Positions 18,958-28,895 are shown, numbered from the stretch's first letter. The stretch is DNA of 64,000 nt from JBBITI01 sp963735055 (GCA_963735055.1 CAVTJN010000007.1:124001-188000); one strand, 5' to 3'. Numbers and translations: made by a program. Notes: a model not told the origin generated them from the sequence alone.

Positions 18958-19704
18958 TTGGATAGCGTCGCCATCAACGTGAAGGCCGTCACTTTCGACT
19001 ACGGTCGGCTTAAAGTGATCGACGATCTGTCTCTGGACATACCAAAGGGCGCCAGTTTCGGATTGCTGGGCTCCAATGGCGCCGGCAAGACGACCCTAAT
19101 CCGGTTGATGGTCGGTCTGCTGCGGCCGGCCGCGGGCTCTATCCGCTGTCTGGGGAAGGCGCCGTCGCCGGCGACGGCGCGCAGCATCGGATACATGCCG
19201 CAGTTGCCCTCGCTATACAACGAACTCACCGTACAGCAGAACATCGATTTCTTCGGTCGTATATACGGTTTGAGAGACCGCCGGACGCGTACCGAGAGGG
19301 TGAATGAGGTTATCAAATTGATCGAACTGTGGCCCAAACGGGGCGTCTCCGTGATGCACCTGAGCGGCGGGATGAAGCAGCGGGTGAGTCTGGGGTGCGC
19401 GATTGTGCACCAGCCGTCCTTGCTCTTTCTCGATGAGCCGACGGTGGGGCTCGACGTTGAGTTGCGGGTCCGCTTCTGGGAGTATTTCGACGGTTTGACG
19501 AAGGCCGGAAGTACTCTGGTCATATCCAGCCACACGATGGACGACGCGGCGCATTGTCAGAGGCTGGCTTTTATGCGCGAGGGGAAGACCATCGCGGTGG
19601 GCTCACCGGCGGAGCTGCGGGCCGCGACCGGGAGACCGGATGCCGGCCTGGAAGACGCGTTCCTGTATTTCATCCGCAGCGGGAAGGCAACGGCCGGTGT
19701 TTAG
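18958..19704 (+). CDS. ABC-2 type transporter ATP-binding protein
   Basis: The 248-residue ATPase has Walker A GSNGAGKTT, signature LSGGMKQRVSLG, Walker B LLFLDEPTVGLD and H-loop ISSHTMDD. It drives the ABC-2 permease encoded next. The initiation codon is TTG at 18958, preceded by CGAGGTGAAGA; no ATG fits the N-terminus. The gene overlaps the permease start by eight bases, so the two are translationally linked. The substrate (drug, lipid or polysaccharide) cannot be told. Confidence 0.9.
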   Translation: MDSVAINVKAVTFDYGRLKVIDDLSLDIPKGASFGLLGSNGAGKTTLIRLMVGLLRPAAGSIRCLGKAPSPATARSIGYMPQLPSLYNELTVQQNIDFFGRIYGLRDRRTRTERVNEVIKLIELWPKRGVSVMHLSGGMKQRVSLGCAIVHQPSLLFLDEPTVGLDVELRVRFWEYFDGLTKAGSTLVISSHTMDDAAHCQRLAFMREGKTIAVGSPAELRAATGRPDAGLEDAFLYFIRSGKATAGV

Positions 19705-20431
19705 CAATACGCTGACCATTGCGCGGCGGACCATTCTCCAGTTGGCCCGGGACCGACGGACGCTGGCCTTGATCCTGGTCGTGCCGCTGGTGATCTCGAG
19801 TCTGGTGGGGTTTTCCCTGCCCAGTAAGGAAGTGCTGAATATCACGCTGCCGGCCATCCTGGCGATGCTGATACTCTTCTTCGGCTTCTTACTGAGCGGG
19901 ATCGCATTCCTTAGAGAGCGGTCCCAGGGAACACGGGAGCGCCTCATGGCCTCACCGGTATCCAGGTTTGACATCCTGCTTGGCTATCTCCTGGGATTCC
20001 TGCTGTTTGCCATGGTGCAAACACTGATTCTGTTCTTCTATGCCGTCTACGTGCTCAAAGCTGAGTTCCACGGCGAGTTGTGGCAGATCATAGTGTTCCA
20101 GATCCTGATCGGGACCCTGGCGGTCTGTCTCGGCATTTTTATTTCCGCTTTCGCCCGCAACGAATTCCAGATGATTCAGTTCATACCGCTGGTGATCGTG
20201 CCCCAGGTATTCGTTTGCGGCCTCCTTTTTCCGATAGACCAGATGCCGGAGTTCCTGCAGTGGGTGTCCAAGTTTCTGCCGCTCACCTACGCCGTCGAAG
20301 GCATCCGGGCCCTGATGCTCCAGGGTGACAGCCTACTTGACATCGGTAAGGATATTGGCGTCATCGCCGGCTACGCGGTGGGTCTGATGATACTGGCAGG
20401 CCTGAGTCTGCGGCGCGGGAACTCGGCGTAG
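19697..20431 (+). CDS. ABC-2 type transporter permease
   Basis: The 244-residue membrane protein has about six hydrophobic segments, including TLALILVVPLVISSLVGF, IVFQILIGTLAVCLGIFISAF and a C-terminal IGVIAGYAVGLMILAGLSL. The conserved ABC-2 membrane features (LRERSQGTRERLMASPVS, FLPLTYAVEGIRALML) are clear. It works with the preceding ATPase. GTG at 19697 is chosen because it begins a normal N-terminus (MFSNTLTIARRT) and overlaps the ATPase stop. Confidence 0.9.
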   Translation: MFSNTLTIARRTILQLARDRRTLALILVVPLVISSLVGFSLPSKEVLNITLPAILAMLILFFGFLLSGIAFLRERSQGTRERLMASPVSRFDILLGYLLGFLLFAMVQTLILFFYAVYVLKAEFHGELWQIIVFQILIGTLAVCLGIFISAFARNEFQMIQFIPLVIVPQVFVCGLLFPIDQMPEFLQWVSKFLPLTYAVEGIRALMLQGDSLLDIGKDIGVIAGYAVGLMILAGLSLRRGNSA

Positions 20432-20486
20432 GCGATTGTCGCGAGTTTTTCCACCGGCTCCACTGCCCCCAGCCTCCTTTGCAGGT

Positions 20487-20516
20487 TTGACCCGGCGAGT
20501 CTCAAATTGATATCAT
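20487..20516 (+). promoter_or_regulatory. Possible promoter for the ferredoxin gene
   Basis: TTGACC at 20487-20492 and TATCAT at 20511-20516 have an 18-base spacer, about 100 bases before ATG 20619. Confidence 0.5.
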
Positions 20517-20618
20517 TATGTATGGACCCAGACGTGGAATGCCATGGCTTGGCGGTCCGGGATCGACCGTGCAGATGGTATCAATTCGATTGAGTTGGGG
20601 ACCAGGGGGACGGGTCTG

Positions 20619-21113
20619 ATGACTAAGGCTCTGGTGGTTGACCCGGAGAAGTGCAATGGGTGCCGGCTATGTGAAAAGGCCTGTTCCTTGAAGCACTACG
20701 GGGTCGAGGACCCCGAGCGATCGCGAATCCGGATCGACGAGTGGGAAGGGTTGTTCTTTCCCCGCGTCTGCCATCAGTGCGAGGACGCACCGTGCATGAC
20801 CGTATGCCCGACAAACTCGCGGCGGCGCGACCGCAAGACGGGGATGACGGTTGTCGATCACAAGCGGTGCATCGCCTGTAAGACTTGTGTCGCAGTGTGT
20901 CCGTTCGGGGCGTGCAGCTACGATCGGGTCACCGGTCAGGTGGTCACCTGCGATCTCTGCGGCGGCGATCCGCAGTGCGTAAAAGTGTGCGAGCCCGGGG
21001 CCGTAAGGTATGTAGAAAAGGGAGACATATACCTCAACCGGCAATTGGAAGCCGCCGGCAAGCTCGGTGGCGTGGCGGGGCGGAGGATCCCAGAAAAGAC
21101 ACCTCGCAACTGA
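20619..21113 (+). CDS. 4Fe-4S dicluster ferredoxin-like electron transfer protein
   Basis: The 164-residue protein has four cysteine groups: CNGCRLCEKAC, CHQCEDAPCMTVC, CIACKTCVAVC and CDLCGGDPQCVKVC. That is the pattern of HycB/DmsB-like subunits carrying up to four Fe-S clusters. It passes electrons to or from a partner oxidoreductase. Homologues often accompany aldehyde ferredoxin oxidoreductases, and one lies at 40978-42681 in this window, though a partnership is only inference. The flavin disulfide reductase gene follows 91 bases later on the same strand. ATG 20619 starts the family N-terminus (MTKALVVDPEKCNGC). Confidence 0.9.
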   Translation: MTKALVVDPEKCNGCRLCEKACSLKHYGVEDPERSRIRIDEWEGLFFPRVCHQCEDAPCMTVCPTNSRRRDRKTGMTVVDHKRCIACKTCVAVCPFGACSYDRVTGQVVTCDLCGGDPQCVKVCEPGAVRYVEKGDIYLNRQLEAAGKLGGVAGRRIPEKTPRN

Positions 21114-21204
21114 AGTGGGGTAGCCACTTCTCTGCGCTTGAATTGCCAGTGTACGGATCGGTCAGGCGCTCGACGTACCGCTCACTAAGAATTCGGAGGC
21201 CGCA

Positions 21205-22473
21205 TTGAGATTCGTAGTGTTGGGAAACGGTATCGCCGGGAACACGGCCGCCGAGGTCATCCGCCAAATCGACGGTGGAGCCGAAATCACGCTTGTCTCC
21301 GACGAGAGGCATTCTTTCTACACCGTGTGCGCCCTGCCGCACTATCTCGCCGGTGACCTGAAGAAGCGTGGCCTTTTTGTGAAGACCCGGCCTGACTACC
21401 GGCGTGACCGGATGAAGCTGAGCTTCGGACACCGGGTCGTGTCGTTAAGTACGGCGGACAGGCGGCTGAACCTCGAAGACGGCACTATCGACTATGACCG
21501 CCTCGTCATCGCCACCGGCAGCCGTCCGTTTCTGCCGCCGATCGAAGGTATCAAGCTCCCCGGGGTCCACACCTTCAAGTACCTGGACGACGCGGTCCGT
21601 ATTGTCCAGGGCATCCCCGAGGCGGCGGTGATTGTGGGCTCCGGGCCGATCGGTATTGAAGCCGCCATCGCTTTGCGCAAGCGGGGCGTTACGGTCTCCG
21701 TGATCGAACTCATGGATCGAATCATGCCCCGGATCTTTGATGACAAACCCGCGTCACTATTGCGCGAGATTTTGCTGCGGCACGGCGTCGAGGTCTTCAC
21801 CGGCGAACGTGTGGTCCGTGTGCGCGGCGTCGACAACGTCGACGGAATCGTGACCGACAAACGGACTATCCCCTGCGAATTGGTGATCATGGCCGCCGGA
21901 ATGCGGCCCAATTCGGAGCTGGCTAAGGAAGCCGGCATCGGCGTCGCCGCGAGGGGCGGCATTGTGGTAGACAAACACATGGCCACCACCGCCGCCGGTG
22001 TGTATGCCTGTGGCGACTGCGTTGAAGCGGCCGACCTGATCACCGGGGCGCCGGGTATGATACAGCTCTGGCACAATGCCAAAGAGCAGGGAGAGGTAGC
22101 CGGTTCCAATGCGGCGGGCGTCCCCCGCAAATTCGCCGGTTCGATCAATATTACCAGTCTGGATATCTTCGACAACCACGCCGTCTCTTTTGGCAATATC
22201 CACGCCGACCTGAGTCAGCAGGACGGGGTCGAGGTCATAGAGACTTCTCACGGCATCGGGGTCTACCACCGGTTGGTTCTGAGGCAGGGCCAGGTGGTGG
22301 GAGCCCAATTTGTGGGCGATACCCAGGATATGGGCTCGGTGCTCTATGCCTTGATTCGCAAGGACCGTCTCAATGACCTGAGGGAATTCGGCTCCGGCCA
22401 ACCCCTGGCTGTCACCTTTCACCGCCACTATCGCCTCGCGCGATTGCTCGCGGCCCGGAGGAACCCGGCATAG
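21205..22473 (+). CDS. FAD/NAD(P)-binding oxidoreductase (NADH oxidase/CoA-disulfide reductase-like)
   Basis: The 422-residue flavoprotein has an N-terminal FAD motif (VVLGNGIAGNTAAEVI), a redox-active Cys position (FYTVCALPHYL), an NAD(P) motif (AVIVGSGPIGIEAAIAL) and the second FAD motif GVYACGDCVEA. It matches the family of NADH oxidases, coenzyme A disulfide reductases and nitrite reductase flavin subunits. With the upstream ferredoxin it may connect NAD(P)H with ferredoxin-type carriers. The start is TTG 21205, which follows GGAGGCCGCA; no ATG fits. Confidence 0.9.
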   Translation: MRFVVLGNGIAGNTAAEVIRQIDGGAEITLVSDERHSFYTVCALPHYLAGDLKKRGLFVKTRPDYRRDRMKLSFGHRVVSLSTADRRLNLEDGTIDYDRLVIATGSRPFLPPIEGIKLPGVHTFKYLDDAVRIVQGIPEAAVIVGSGPIGIEAAIALRKRGVTVSVIELMDRIMPRIFDDKPASLLREILLRHGVEVFTGERVVRVRGVDNVDGIVTDKRTIPCELVIMAAGMRPNSELAKEAGIGVAARGGIVVDKHMATTAAGVYACGDCVEAADLITGAPGMIQLWHNAKEQGEVAGSNAAGVPRKFAGSINITSLDIFDNHAVSFGNIHADLSQQDGVEVIETSHGIGVYHRLVLRQGQVVGAQFVGDTQDMGSVLYALIRKDRLNDLREFGSGQPLAVTFHRHYRLARLLAARRNPA

Positions 22474-22624
22474 ATCCCCCGGTACCCCCCTTTGGAGTTG
22501 GGCAGCGGGTACGTACATTGGAGATGGGCGCTGTTCTCTTTGGGCGTATGGTCCGACTTGAACAGCGGTTCGTTGAGTTGACATAACGGCCAACTTCCGC
22601 TGGCTCCGGGTCCTTTCCATATGC

Positions 22625-22653
22625 TGGACATCCCGGTAGGGATGGGGTACTAT
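22625..22653 (+). promoter_or_regulatory. Possible promoter for the URO-D-like gene
   Basis: TGGACA at 22625-22630 and TACTAT at 22648-22653 have a 17-base spacer. Nothing else is supported in 22474-22738. Confidence 0.5.
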
Positions 22654-22738
22654 TGCCTCAAAATTGGTCGACCTGGATCGCATATCGGCGGCAGGCACAA
22701 GCGAGTTCAACGGCAAAGACACTCTCAAGGAGCGCAAA

Positions 22739-24082
22739 ATGGCACCTAAGGTCGGGGCATCGAAGGAATATCGCGAGCGGCTCAAGGGAATAAGGGAGAG
22801 CATCGAGAAGAAGGCTGGTAAGAGCGCCGAGGACTTGTGCGCCGAGCGGGAGAAGCGGGTATCAGACGCAGTCGCGTTACGATTGCCTGACCGGGTCCCG
22901 GTGACGATCCAGACGGGGGTGTTTGCAGCCAAATACGCCGGAATCCCGCTGTCGGCAATGTACTACGACCACGCTGCCTACCGGGAAGCGTGTCTCAAGA
23001 CTGTTCTGGATTTTGAGCCGGACACCGGGGCGAGCATGGTGCTGGTGAACTCGGGCCTGGTGATGGAGTTACTCGACGTGAGGCACCAGCAATGGCCGGG
23101 GGGTAATCTCCCCGCCGACACGCCCTACCAGTTTGTTGAGGGCGAGTATATGAAGGCCGAGGAATACGACCTCTTTCTGGACGACCCATCCGACTTCATT
23201 TTCCGCTATTATCTGCCGCGGATCTACGGCACCTTACGGCCGGTGACGAAGCTGCCTCCCTTCCGCACTATGATTGGCGGCATGGGATTCACCGGGCTCC
23301 TGGGGGTGTTGATGCATCCGGATTTCAGGGAACTCGCTGACAAACTCACCAAGGCGGCGCAGGAACAGGAGCGGGTGAGGCAGGAAGGGGTTGAGTTCTC
23401 AGACGTGATGACCTATCTGGGATTCCCTTCCCAGTATGGGGGTGGCCTGGGTGGCGGGGGCATCGGCTCGGCGCCATTCGATACGATTTCGGACAATCTG
23501 AGAGGGATGCGCGGTACCATGCTGGACATGTACCGGTGCCCGGACAAACTACTTGCCGCCTGCGACCGGATCTTCAAGTGGCGTCTGGATCAGACCGTTC
23601 CAGCGACGCCTGATGCCCGGGGAAACCTGAAGCGGGCGGGAATGCCGTTGCACCGGGGTTCGCAGGGATTTATGTCCAGGGCGCAATTCGAGAAGTTCTA
23701 CTGGCCAACCTTGAAGAAGTCGATTCTGGCCAACGTCGAACTGGGGTATGTTTCGGCGCCTTTCTGGGAAGGGATATGGGACGACCGCCTGGAATACCTG
23801 CTGGAATTGCCGAAGGGCAAAGTGGTCTTCTTTTGTGAACTCACCGACGTCTATCGGGCCAAGGAAGTTCTGGGCGATCACATGTGCATTCAGGGTGGCG
23901 TGCCGCCGACGATTCTACAGACCGGCTCGCCCCAGGACATTGAAGAGCTCTGCAAGAAGTTGATCAAGACTGTCGGTAAGAATGGGGGCTTCATCCTCGG
24001 TCCCGGCAGCGCGATCGACTATGCCAAGCCGGAAAACATCAAGGCAATGGTAGATTCGGCCAAGAAGTACGGCTGGTACTGA
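22739..24082 (+). CDS. Uroporphyrinogen decarboxylase/MtaA-like protein
   Basis: The 447-residue protein matches the URO-D superfamily of TIM barrels, in the branch of corrinoid methyltransferase-like proteins rather than haem synthesis. Features include DRVPVTIQTGVFAAKYAGI near the N-terminus, LPKGKVVFFCELTDVYRAKEVLGDHMCIQGGVPPTIL and the late GGFILGPGSAID. In this branch the enzymes move methyl groups between corrinoid proteins and carriers; the substrate here is unknown. ATG 22739 is preceded by AAGGAGCGCAAA, which decides the start against the longer frame. Confidence 0.82.
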   Translation: MAPKVGASKEYRERLKGIRESIEKKAGKSAEDLCAEREKRVSDAVALRLPDRVPVTIQTGVFAAKYAGIPLSAMYYDHAAYREACLKTVLDFEPDTGASMVLVNSGLVMELLDVRHQQWPGGNLPADTPYQFVEGEYMKAEEYDLFLDDPSDFIFRYYLPRIYGTLRPVTKLPPFRTMIGGMGFTGLLGVLMHPDFRELADKLTKAAQEQERVRQEGVEFSDVMTYLGFPSQYGGGLGGGGIGSAPFDTISDNLRGMRGTMLDMYRCPDKLLAACDRIFKWRLDQTVPATPDARGNLKRAGMPLHRGSQGFMSRAQFEKFYWPTLKKSILANVELGYVSAPFWEGIWDDRLEYLLELPKGKVVFFCELTDVYRAKEVLGDHMCIQGGVPPTILQTGSPQDIEELCKKLIKTVGKNGGFILGPGSAIDYAKPENIKAMVDSAKKYGWY

Positions 24083-24160
24083 GTCCGGCCGGCGGGACCG
24101 AATACTCACCGGGCGCCGTCGGGCGCGAGGGGATCCCCCGAGAGTTGAGCATGGCGTTTG

Positions 24161-25528
24161 ATGTCCGAAGATAGTAGCGGGTCGGAGGTGGCCGGGGTGC
24201 TCTCTGCCCCCGCGGAGCGTGTTGGCACGTTCTCGTCACTCCGCATCAGAAATTTCCGGGTCCTGCTGACCGGGACCATCCTCTCGAACGCGGGGCAGTG
24301 GATCCAACAAGTCACCTTGAGCTGGCTGGTCTACGACCTCACCGGCTCGGGCACGATCCTGGGCACCATGAATGTGGTGCGGTCGGCAGCCTCGTTGAGC
24401 ATGTTGCCATTGGCCGGTTTGCTGGTGGACCGTGCCAACCGGCGCGTCTTGATGCTGGTGACAAATGGGTGGCTGTTCGCCATCACCCTGGTGATGGGGC
24501 TGATACTGCTCCTCGGACAGCCCCACGTCTCGCACCTTTTCGTCTTCGCCTTCCTCGGAGGATTGGTCCAGACCGTAGACGGTACGCTGCGGCAAGTCAT
24601 GGTCTTTGATCTGGTGCCGCGGGCCCGCGCCCCCAACGCGGTGGCGCTGATACAGACCGGATGGAGCCTGATGCGTTCGTTTGGCCCGGGGATAGGGGGC
24701 TTTCTCATCTTGTGGTTTGGGCCCGGGGGCAACTTTCTGGTTCAAGCCGGGGCGTACGCCCTTATCGTCATCACCATATTGCAGATTCGGTTTCCCGTGC
24801 GAACACCGGACGGAGTCCGGGCTTCCCCCTTGCAGAACATCAGGGAGGGGATCCGCTACGTCGCGAACCAGCGGGTCACCAGGACTTTCATGCTGATGGG
24901 CTTCATACTGCCGTTGTTCGTCATTCCAATATTCGGCATACTCCCGCCGATATATGCCAAGGACGTCTTTCACGGCGGAGCTGATACCCTCGGCCTGCTC
25001 CTCGCGTCAATCGGTGTGGGTGGGATTGCGGGGGGCGTCGTCACCGCCTCTTTGGGCCGCGTGGAACGCCGGGGACTCGTCCAACTGGTATCGCTGTTTT
25101 TCATGGCCCTGTCCTTGATAGGCTTTGCTTTCAGCACGGCGCTCTGGGTGGCGCTGCTGATGCTGGGCGTGTCGGGTTTCTTTGAGATCATCTTTTTGAC
25201 CACGAATCAGACGCTGCTTCAACTGTCTATTCCCGACGGCCTGAGGGGCCGGGTCACCAGTGTGGTAAATCTGAACGCGGCTCTGTCACCGCTGGGCGGG
25301 CTGTTAGCGGGTGGGGGTTCAGACCTGTTTGGCGGGCCCAAGATAATAACCATCGTCATGGCCAGCGTGGCGGCGTGCATCGCCGTGTTGGTCTTTCTGG
25401 TCTCCCCTACGGTGCGAAACTACAGGCTCAGTCAGGTGATTGACGCTTCGAGAACGCGAAGCGCGGACCGGCAGAGTAGCAGGCGAGGGCGGCGTTCAGA
25501 CGCTCAGGGAGACGCGGCCGGAGTATGA
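24161..25528 (+). CDS. MFS exporter (EntS/MFS_3-like), C-terminus running into antisense LuxR remnant
   Basis: The 455-residue protein has twelve hydrophobic segments and the typical loop LLVDRANRR between helices 2 and 3. The N-terminal FSSLRIRNFRVLLTGTILSNAGQWIQQVTL is characteristic of the MFS_3 enterobactin-exporter-like group. It should export a small molecule by proton exchange. The last 30 residues or so after the final helix are Arg/Ser-rich and are encoded on the reverse of a LuxR N-terminal fragment (25428-25583), so this tail was probably acquired when the regulator gene was truncated. ATG 24161 is used; TTG 24158 is adjacent. Confidence 0.88.
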   Translation: MSEDSSGSEVAGVLSAPAERVGTFSSLRIRNFRVLLTGTILSNAGQWIQQVTLSWLVYDLTGSGTILGTMNVVRSAASLSMLPLAGLLVDRANRRVLMLVTNGWLFAITLVMGLILLLGQPHVSHLFVFAFLGGLVQTVDGTLRQVMVFDLVPRARAPNAVALIQTGWSLMRSFGPGIGGFLILWFGPGGNFLVQAGAYALIVITILQIRFPVRTPDGVRASPLQNIREGIRYVANQRVTRTFMLMGFILPLFVIPIFGILPPIYAKDVFHGGADTLGLLLASIGVGGIAGGVVTASLGRVERRGLVQLVSLFFMALSLIGFAFSTALWVALLMLGVSGFFEIIFLTTNQTLLQLSIPDGLRGRVTSVVNLNAALSPLGGLLAGGGSDLFGGPKIITIVMASVAACIAVLVFLVSPTVRNYRLSQVIDASRTRSADRQSSRRGRRSDAQGDAAGV

Positions 25529-25583
25529 TGCTCCGCTTGGACTGTGGCACAAACATCTTGGTCGCCAGCACCGGAGCGTCCAC
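25428..25583 (-). pseudogene. N-terminal remnant of a MalT-type LuxR regulator
   Basis: The minus strand encodes VLATKMFVPQSKRSIILRPR and LPERLNAAL, which matches the N-terminus of the three other LuxR loci (LLATKLFVPQ, RPRLVERLN). The GTG at 25583 follows AGAGGGCAAT, as in the intact copies. Similarity stops where the P-loop should begin, and the frame ends at 25428. The remainder is lost, and the MFS gene now ends over it in antisense. Confidence 0.75.
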
Positions 25584-25700
25584 ATTGCCCTCTAGTATGG
25601 CGACAACACAAGCGGTGCGGCCAGGACTGCCGACACCACAAAGCAAAGGAGCGTTGTTTTCGAAAAGGGGGGATTAATTAGTATTATGCCCGGGCAGCTT

Positions 25701-28338
25701 CTAGAGCAGCCGGCGTTCCCGGGCCAGCGAGACCGCCTCGGTGCGGCTGGTGGCGCCCAGCTTCTCCAGGATCCGGTGGACATGGGTCTTGGCCGTACTG
25801 AGACTGACGGTCAGTCTGCCGGCGATCTGGCGGTCGGATAGCCCCGCCCCCATCAACCCCAGGACCTCGGTTTCCCGCTCGCTCAGGACCCCTGCCGCCG
25901 TCGTGGAAGATTCTCCTTCGTCGTTCCTTGTCTTGCGCTGGCGCTCTTCGGCCTCAATAATGGTGAGCAGTTTGCGGGCGTAGTCCGGCTCAATGCCGGA
26001 ACGGACCGCCTGTCTCAGCATCGGAGCCAGCAGCCGGCCTTCATCCACAAAGGTCCGTATGAAACCCTCCGGTTCCCCCATCTTGAGAGCGTCGGCCAGG
26101 AACATCAGGGCTTCGTCTTGATTCGATGCGGCCAGGCATTGGTAGACGTGTATCCTAATGGCGTGTCCCAGGGCGTCAGACCTCATCGCCCTCTCATAGA
26201 GACTCCGCAGCTGCTCGGCCGCGGCCCCCATTTTGCCCCTGGCAATAAGAAGGCGGGCGGGCGCGTGGCCTGTCAATATCCACGCAGCGTCGCCGGGTAG
26301 CTGCGCAAGCCGCCGCCCCCATAGCTCGGCAGTCGTGAGATCATCACGCTGGAGAGCAAACAACACGCGGAGGGCGGCATACCATGCACGAAAAAAGGGG
26401 CTCGCTGTTGGATGACGGCTGGCCTCGTCTCCCTTCGCCATCTCGGCGTCGGCCCCAGCCCCGTCTCCCTTGGCAAGAAGGTCTCTGGCAAGGCAATAGT
26501 AGGCCGGCGATTCGGCATACCCGGTTAGTTCGATCCCCTTTACGGCAAGTCGGCTCCTGCGCTCGGCTTCGTCCAAATCGTTCCATTCGTACTTAACGGT
26601 ACCGATCATGCAGTGTGGCCACGCGGCCCCCGGTGACTGCCCGGCCATCTCGACCGCCTGGTCGGCGGTCTCCAGCGCCTGGTTCAACCTGCCCCGCAGC
26701 CACAAAATGAGGCTCAAGCAGCCGGCGGCAGTTCCTCCAACCCACGACTCTCCGACGCGCCGCGCTGACCTGCACCACCTCGGTCTCTCGCGACTGCGCT
26801 CTGTTCAACCTCCCACCACCCCAGTCGAGGACTGCCAGCATGTGTAGGGCCCTGGCGCGCATGGCGCCATTGTCCTCGGCGAGTTGCTCCACGGCCGTCT
26901 CTCCAATCTCTGACATCCGCTTCAGGTCACCTTCCCGGTAAGCCATGGACATCCTGAAGAAGGCAAGCTCGCCGCGGAGGCTATCGTCCATGTTCGGCAC
27001 GCTCTCCAGATACGCCAACACAGATTTGGCGGTCTGCACCGAGCCGTGCGTGATAAGAACGTTAACGTAATGGCTACAGAGCCGCAGGTCAGTACGTAAG
27101 ACCTCATCGGGTATGCTCTGAAACCAACCAAACAGGGTATCCCATTCTCCTCTCTTGACTGTTGCCTCGTACTGGACATCGATCAAAGCCATCACCCTGT
27201 GCCAGTCTCCGGCCGCCAGCGCATGACGAATGGCGTCGCCTGGCAGATTATTGTCCTCAAACCACGCGCTGGCCAGCCGGTGGCGGTAGTTCACTTCGTC
27301 GGTCCCGCGGGTGACCTGGAGTTGGTGCCGTAACAGGTCGCCAAACAGATGGTGATAACGGTACCATTGCCGGGAATCGTCCAGCGGAATGAGGAATCCT
27401 CCGAAGGAGGACTCCAACTTCAACAATATGTCCCCGCTGTCGCCGCGTCCCGTGACCGCATCACACAACGGTGCGCTGAGCTTCTCCAACACGGACGTAG
27501 TCAGCAGTACCTCGCGCACCTCCGGTCGCTGCTGCTTCAGAGCTTCTTCCACCAGGTAGTCCATGACGTAACGTTGGTTTCCCGCAAATGAGGCGAGAAA
27601 CGTTTCGACGTCCTGCCGTCCTCGGAGGGACAGGGCAGCCATCTTGAGGCCAGCCGCCCAGCCCTCGGTGCGTTCGCTTAGGGACGCCACGTGACGGGCA
27701 GAAACATGTTCTCCCAGCTCCTGCGCCAGCAACCCGCCGGTTTCATCGGTGGTGAATCGGAGATCGTCGGCGCGGATGTCCAGGATCATCCCTCGGCCGC
27801 GAAAGCGCGGCAGCGGCAACGGAGGGTCCGTTCTGGTCGCGATAACCAGGTGCAGGGCGCTCGGCAGGTGTTCCGTCAAAAAGGCCATTCCCGTGCCGAC
27901 CGGCTCGGGCTGGATGACGTGATAGTCATCAAGGACGAGAACGATATGGCCGGAAACGGATGAGACGTCGTTGATGAGAGCAGTCAATACTGCCTCTATG
28001 GGATAGGGCTGCGGAGAACGTAGCATGCCCGACGCGGATTCCCCGGCGTCAGGCCGGACAGTTCTGACCGCGGCGATGAAGTAACTCCAGAATCGGACCG
28101 GGTCATTGTCGCCCTCGTCCAACGACACCCATGCAACGGGTCGAGGCGGTTGGTAGCTCGCGATCCACTGAGCAAGCACTGTAGTCTTGCCGAAGCCTGC
28201 CGGTGCAGACACGAGTGTCAAAGGAGTTGAGAAGGCCGGTTCCAGTTGTTTCACGAGGCGGGGGCGGGCCACAAGTCCGGGACGTGGCTGGGGAACGAAG
28301 AGCTTGGTCGCCAGTAGTGACGTTGTCCCCTCAGCCAA
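25701..28338 (-). CDS. MalT-type LuxR regulator 1 (STAND ATPase), Cys version, frameshifted
   Basis: An N-terminal P-loop domain (APAGFGKTT, VLVLDDYH, RTDPPLPLPRFRGRG), a TPR-like middle and a C-terminal LuxR HTH (LSERETEVLGLMGAGLSDRQIAGRL) mark a STAND-class transcription activator of about 878 residues. One extra base in the GC-rich stretch near 26755-26765 moves the frame; the N-terminal part then runs on to 26593 out of frame and the true continuation reads RVGESWVGGTAAGC. The codon homologous to the in-frame TGA of the other two copies is TGC at 26610-26612 (Cys, about residue 576). The start is TTG 28338, preceded by TGGAGGAG. The ligand is unknown. Confidence 0.82.
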
Positions 28339-28407
28339 CAGACTCCTCCAAGCTGTGAATTCGTTGAAAGCGAGGCCATTGTAACACGAAACAAGTGCCC
28401 TCAAAAT

Positions 28408-28438
28408 GGAAGGAGCCAAGCTATGCATGGCTCCTTCC
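28408..28438 (-). terminator. Terminator after the chagasin-like gene
   Basis: An 11-bp stem (GGAAGGAGCCA / TGGCTCCTTCC) with a 9-base loop is followed on the minus strand by ATTTTG. It separates the inhibitor gene from LuxR1. Confidence 0.65.
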
Positions 28439-28463
28439 GTGAAAGCTACCCGTGCGGCCCCGC

Positions 28464-28895
28464 CTACTGGACAGTCACCATCAGTGCGAACGTCCACTCC
28501 GCCTTCTCTCCACCTTCCCATGGCCGGCTGTAGTCCATCTTAACGGTAGTGGTGCCCTTTGCAGACGCCTTGAAAGTCAGGACCTGGGTACCGGCAGCAC
28601 CAAGGGCGCGGGCCGCCGGTGCTACGTACTTGCTGTCAGTCTGCGTCAAAACAGACGGCGTGCCGATGGCAGCCTCCGTCCAGTTGAATCCCGTGGTGGG
28701 ATTGGATGCCAGCTTTACTACGAGCTCGGTGCCCTCAGCGATCATAATCTGCTTACTGATGTTCTTGCCCTGCAAGAATTCGTCATACCCTACTCCGATG
28801 GTGGTTTGCTTTGGGCTTCCCATGGCTGCGCTGCACGCGCCCGCAAAGACGGCCAGTGCTGCGATTGCTCCGAGGATTGCGACTCTGGTTTTCAT
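28464..28895 (-). CDS. Chagasin-like (I42) cysteine protease inhibitor lipoprotein
   Basis: The 143-residue protein begins with a lipoprotein signal (hydrophobic stretch then lipobox FAGAC), so it should be anchored outside the membrane. The mature part has the three loops that define the chagasin/I42 family: NPTTGFNW, a GAAGTQ loop and SRPWEGGE. These loops insert into the active site of papain-like proteases. Protection from environmental proteases is the likely role. It is divergent from the sigma factor gene. Confidence 0.88.
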   Translation of the reverse strand: MKTRVAILGAIAALAVFAGACSAAMGSPKQTTIGVGYDEFLQGKNISKQIMIAEGTELVVKLASNPTTGFNWTEAAIGTPSVLTQTDSKYVAPAARALGAAGTQVLTFKASAKGTTTVKMDYSRPWEGGEKAEWTFALMVTVQ

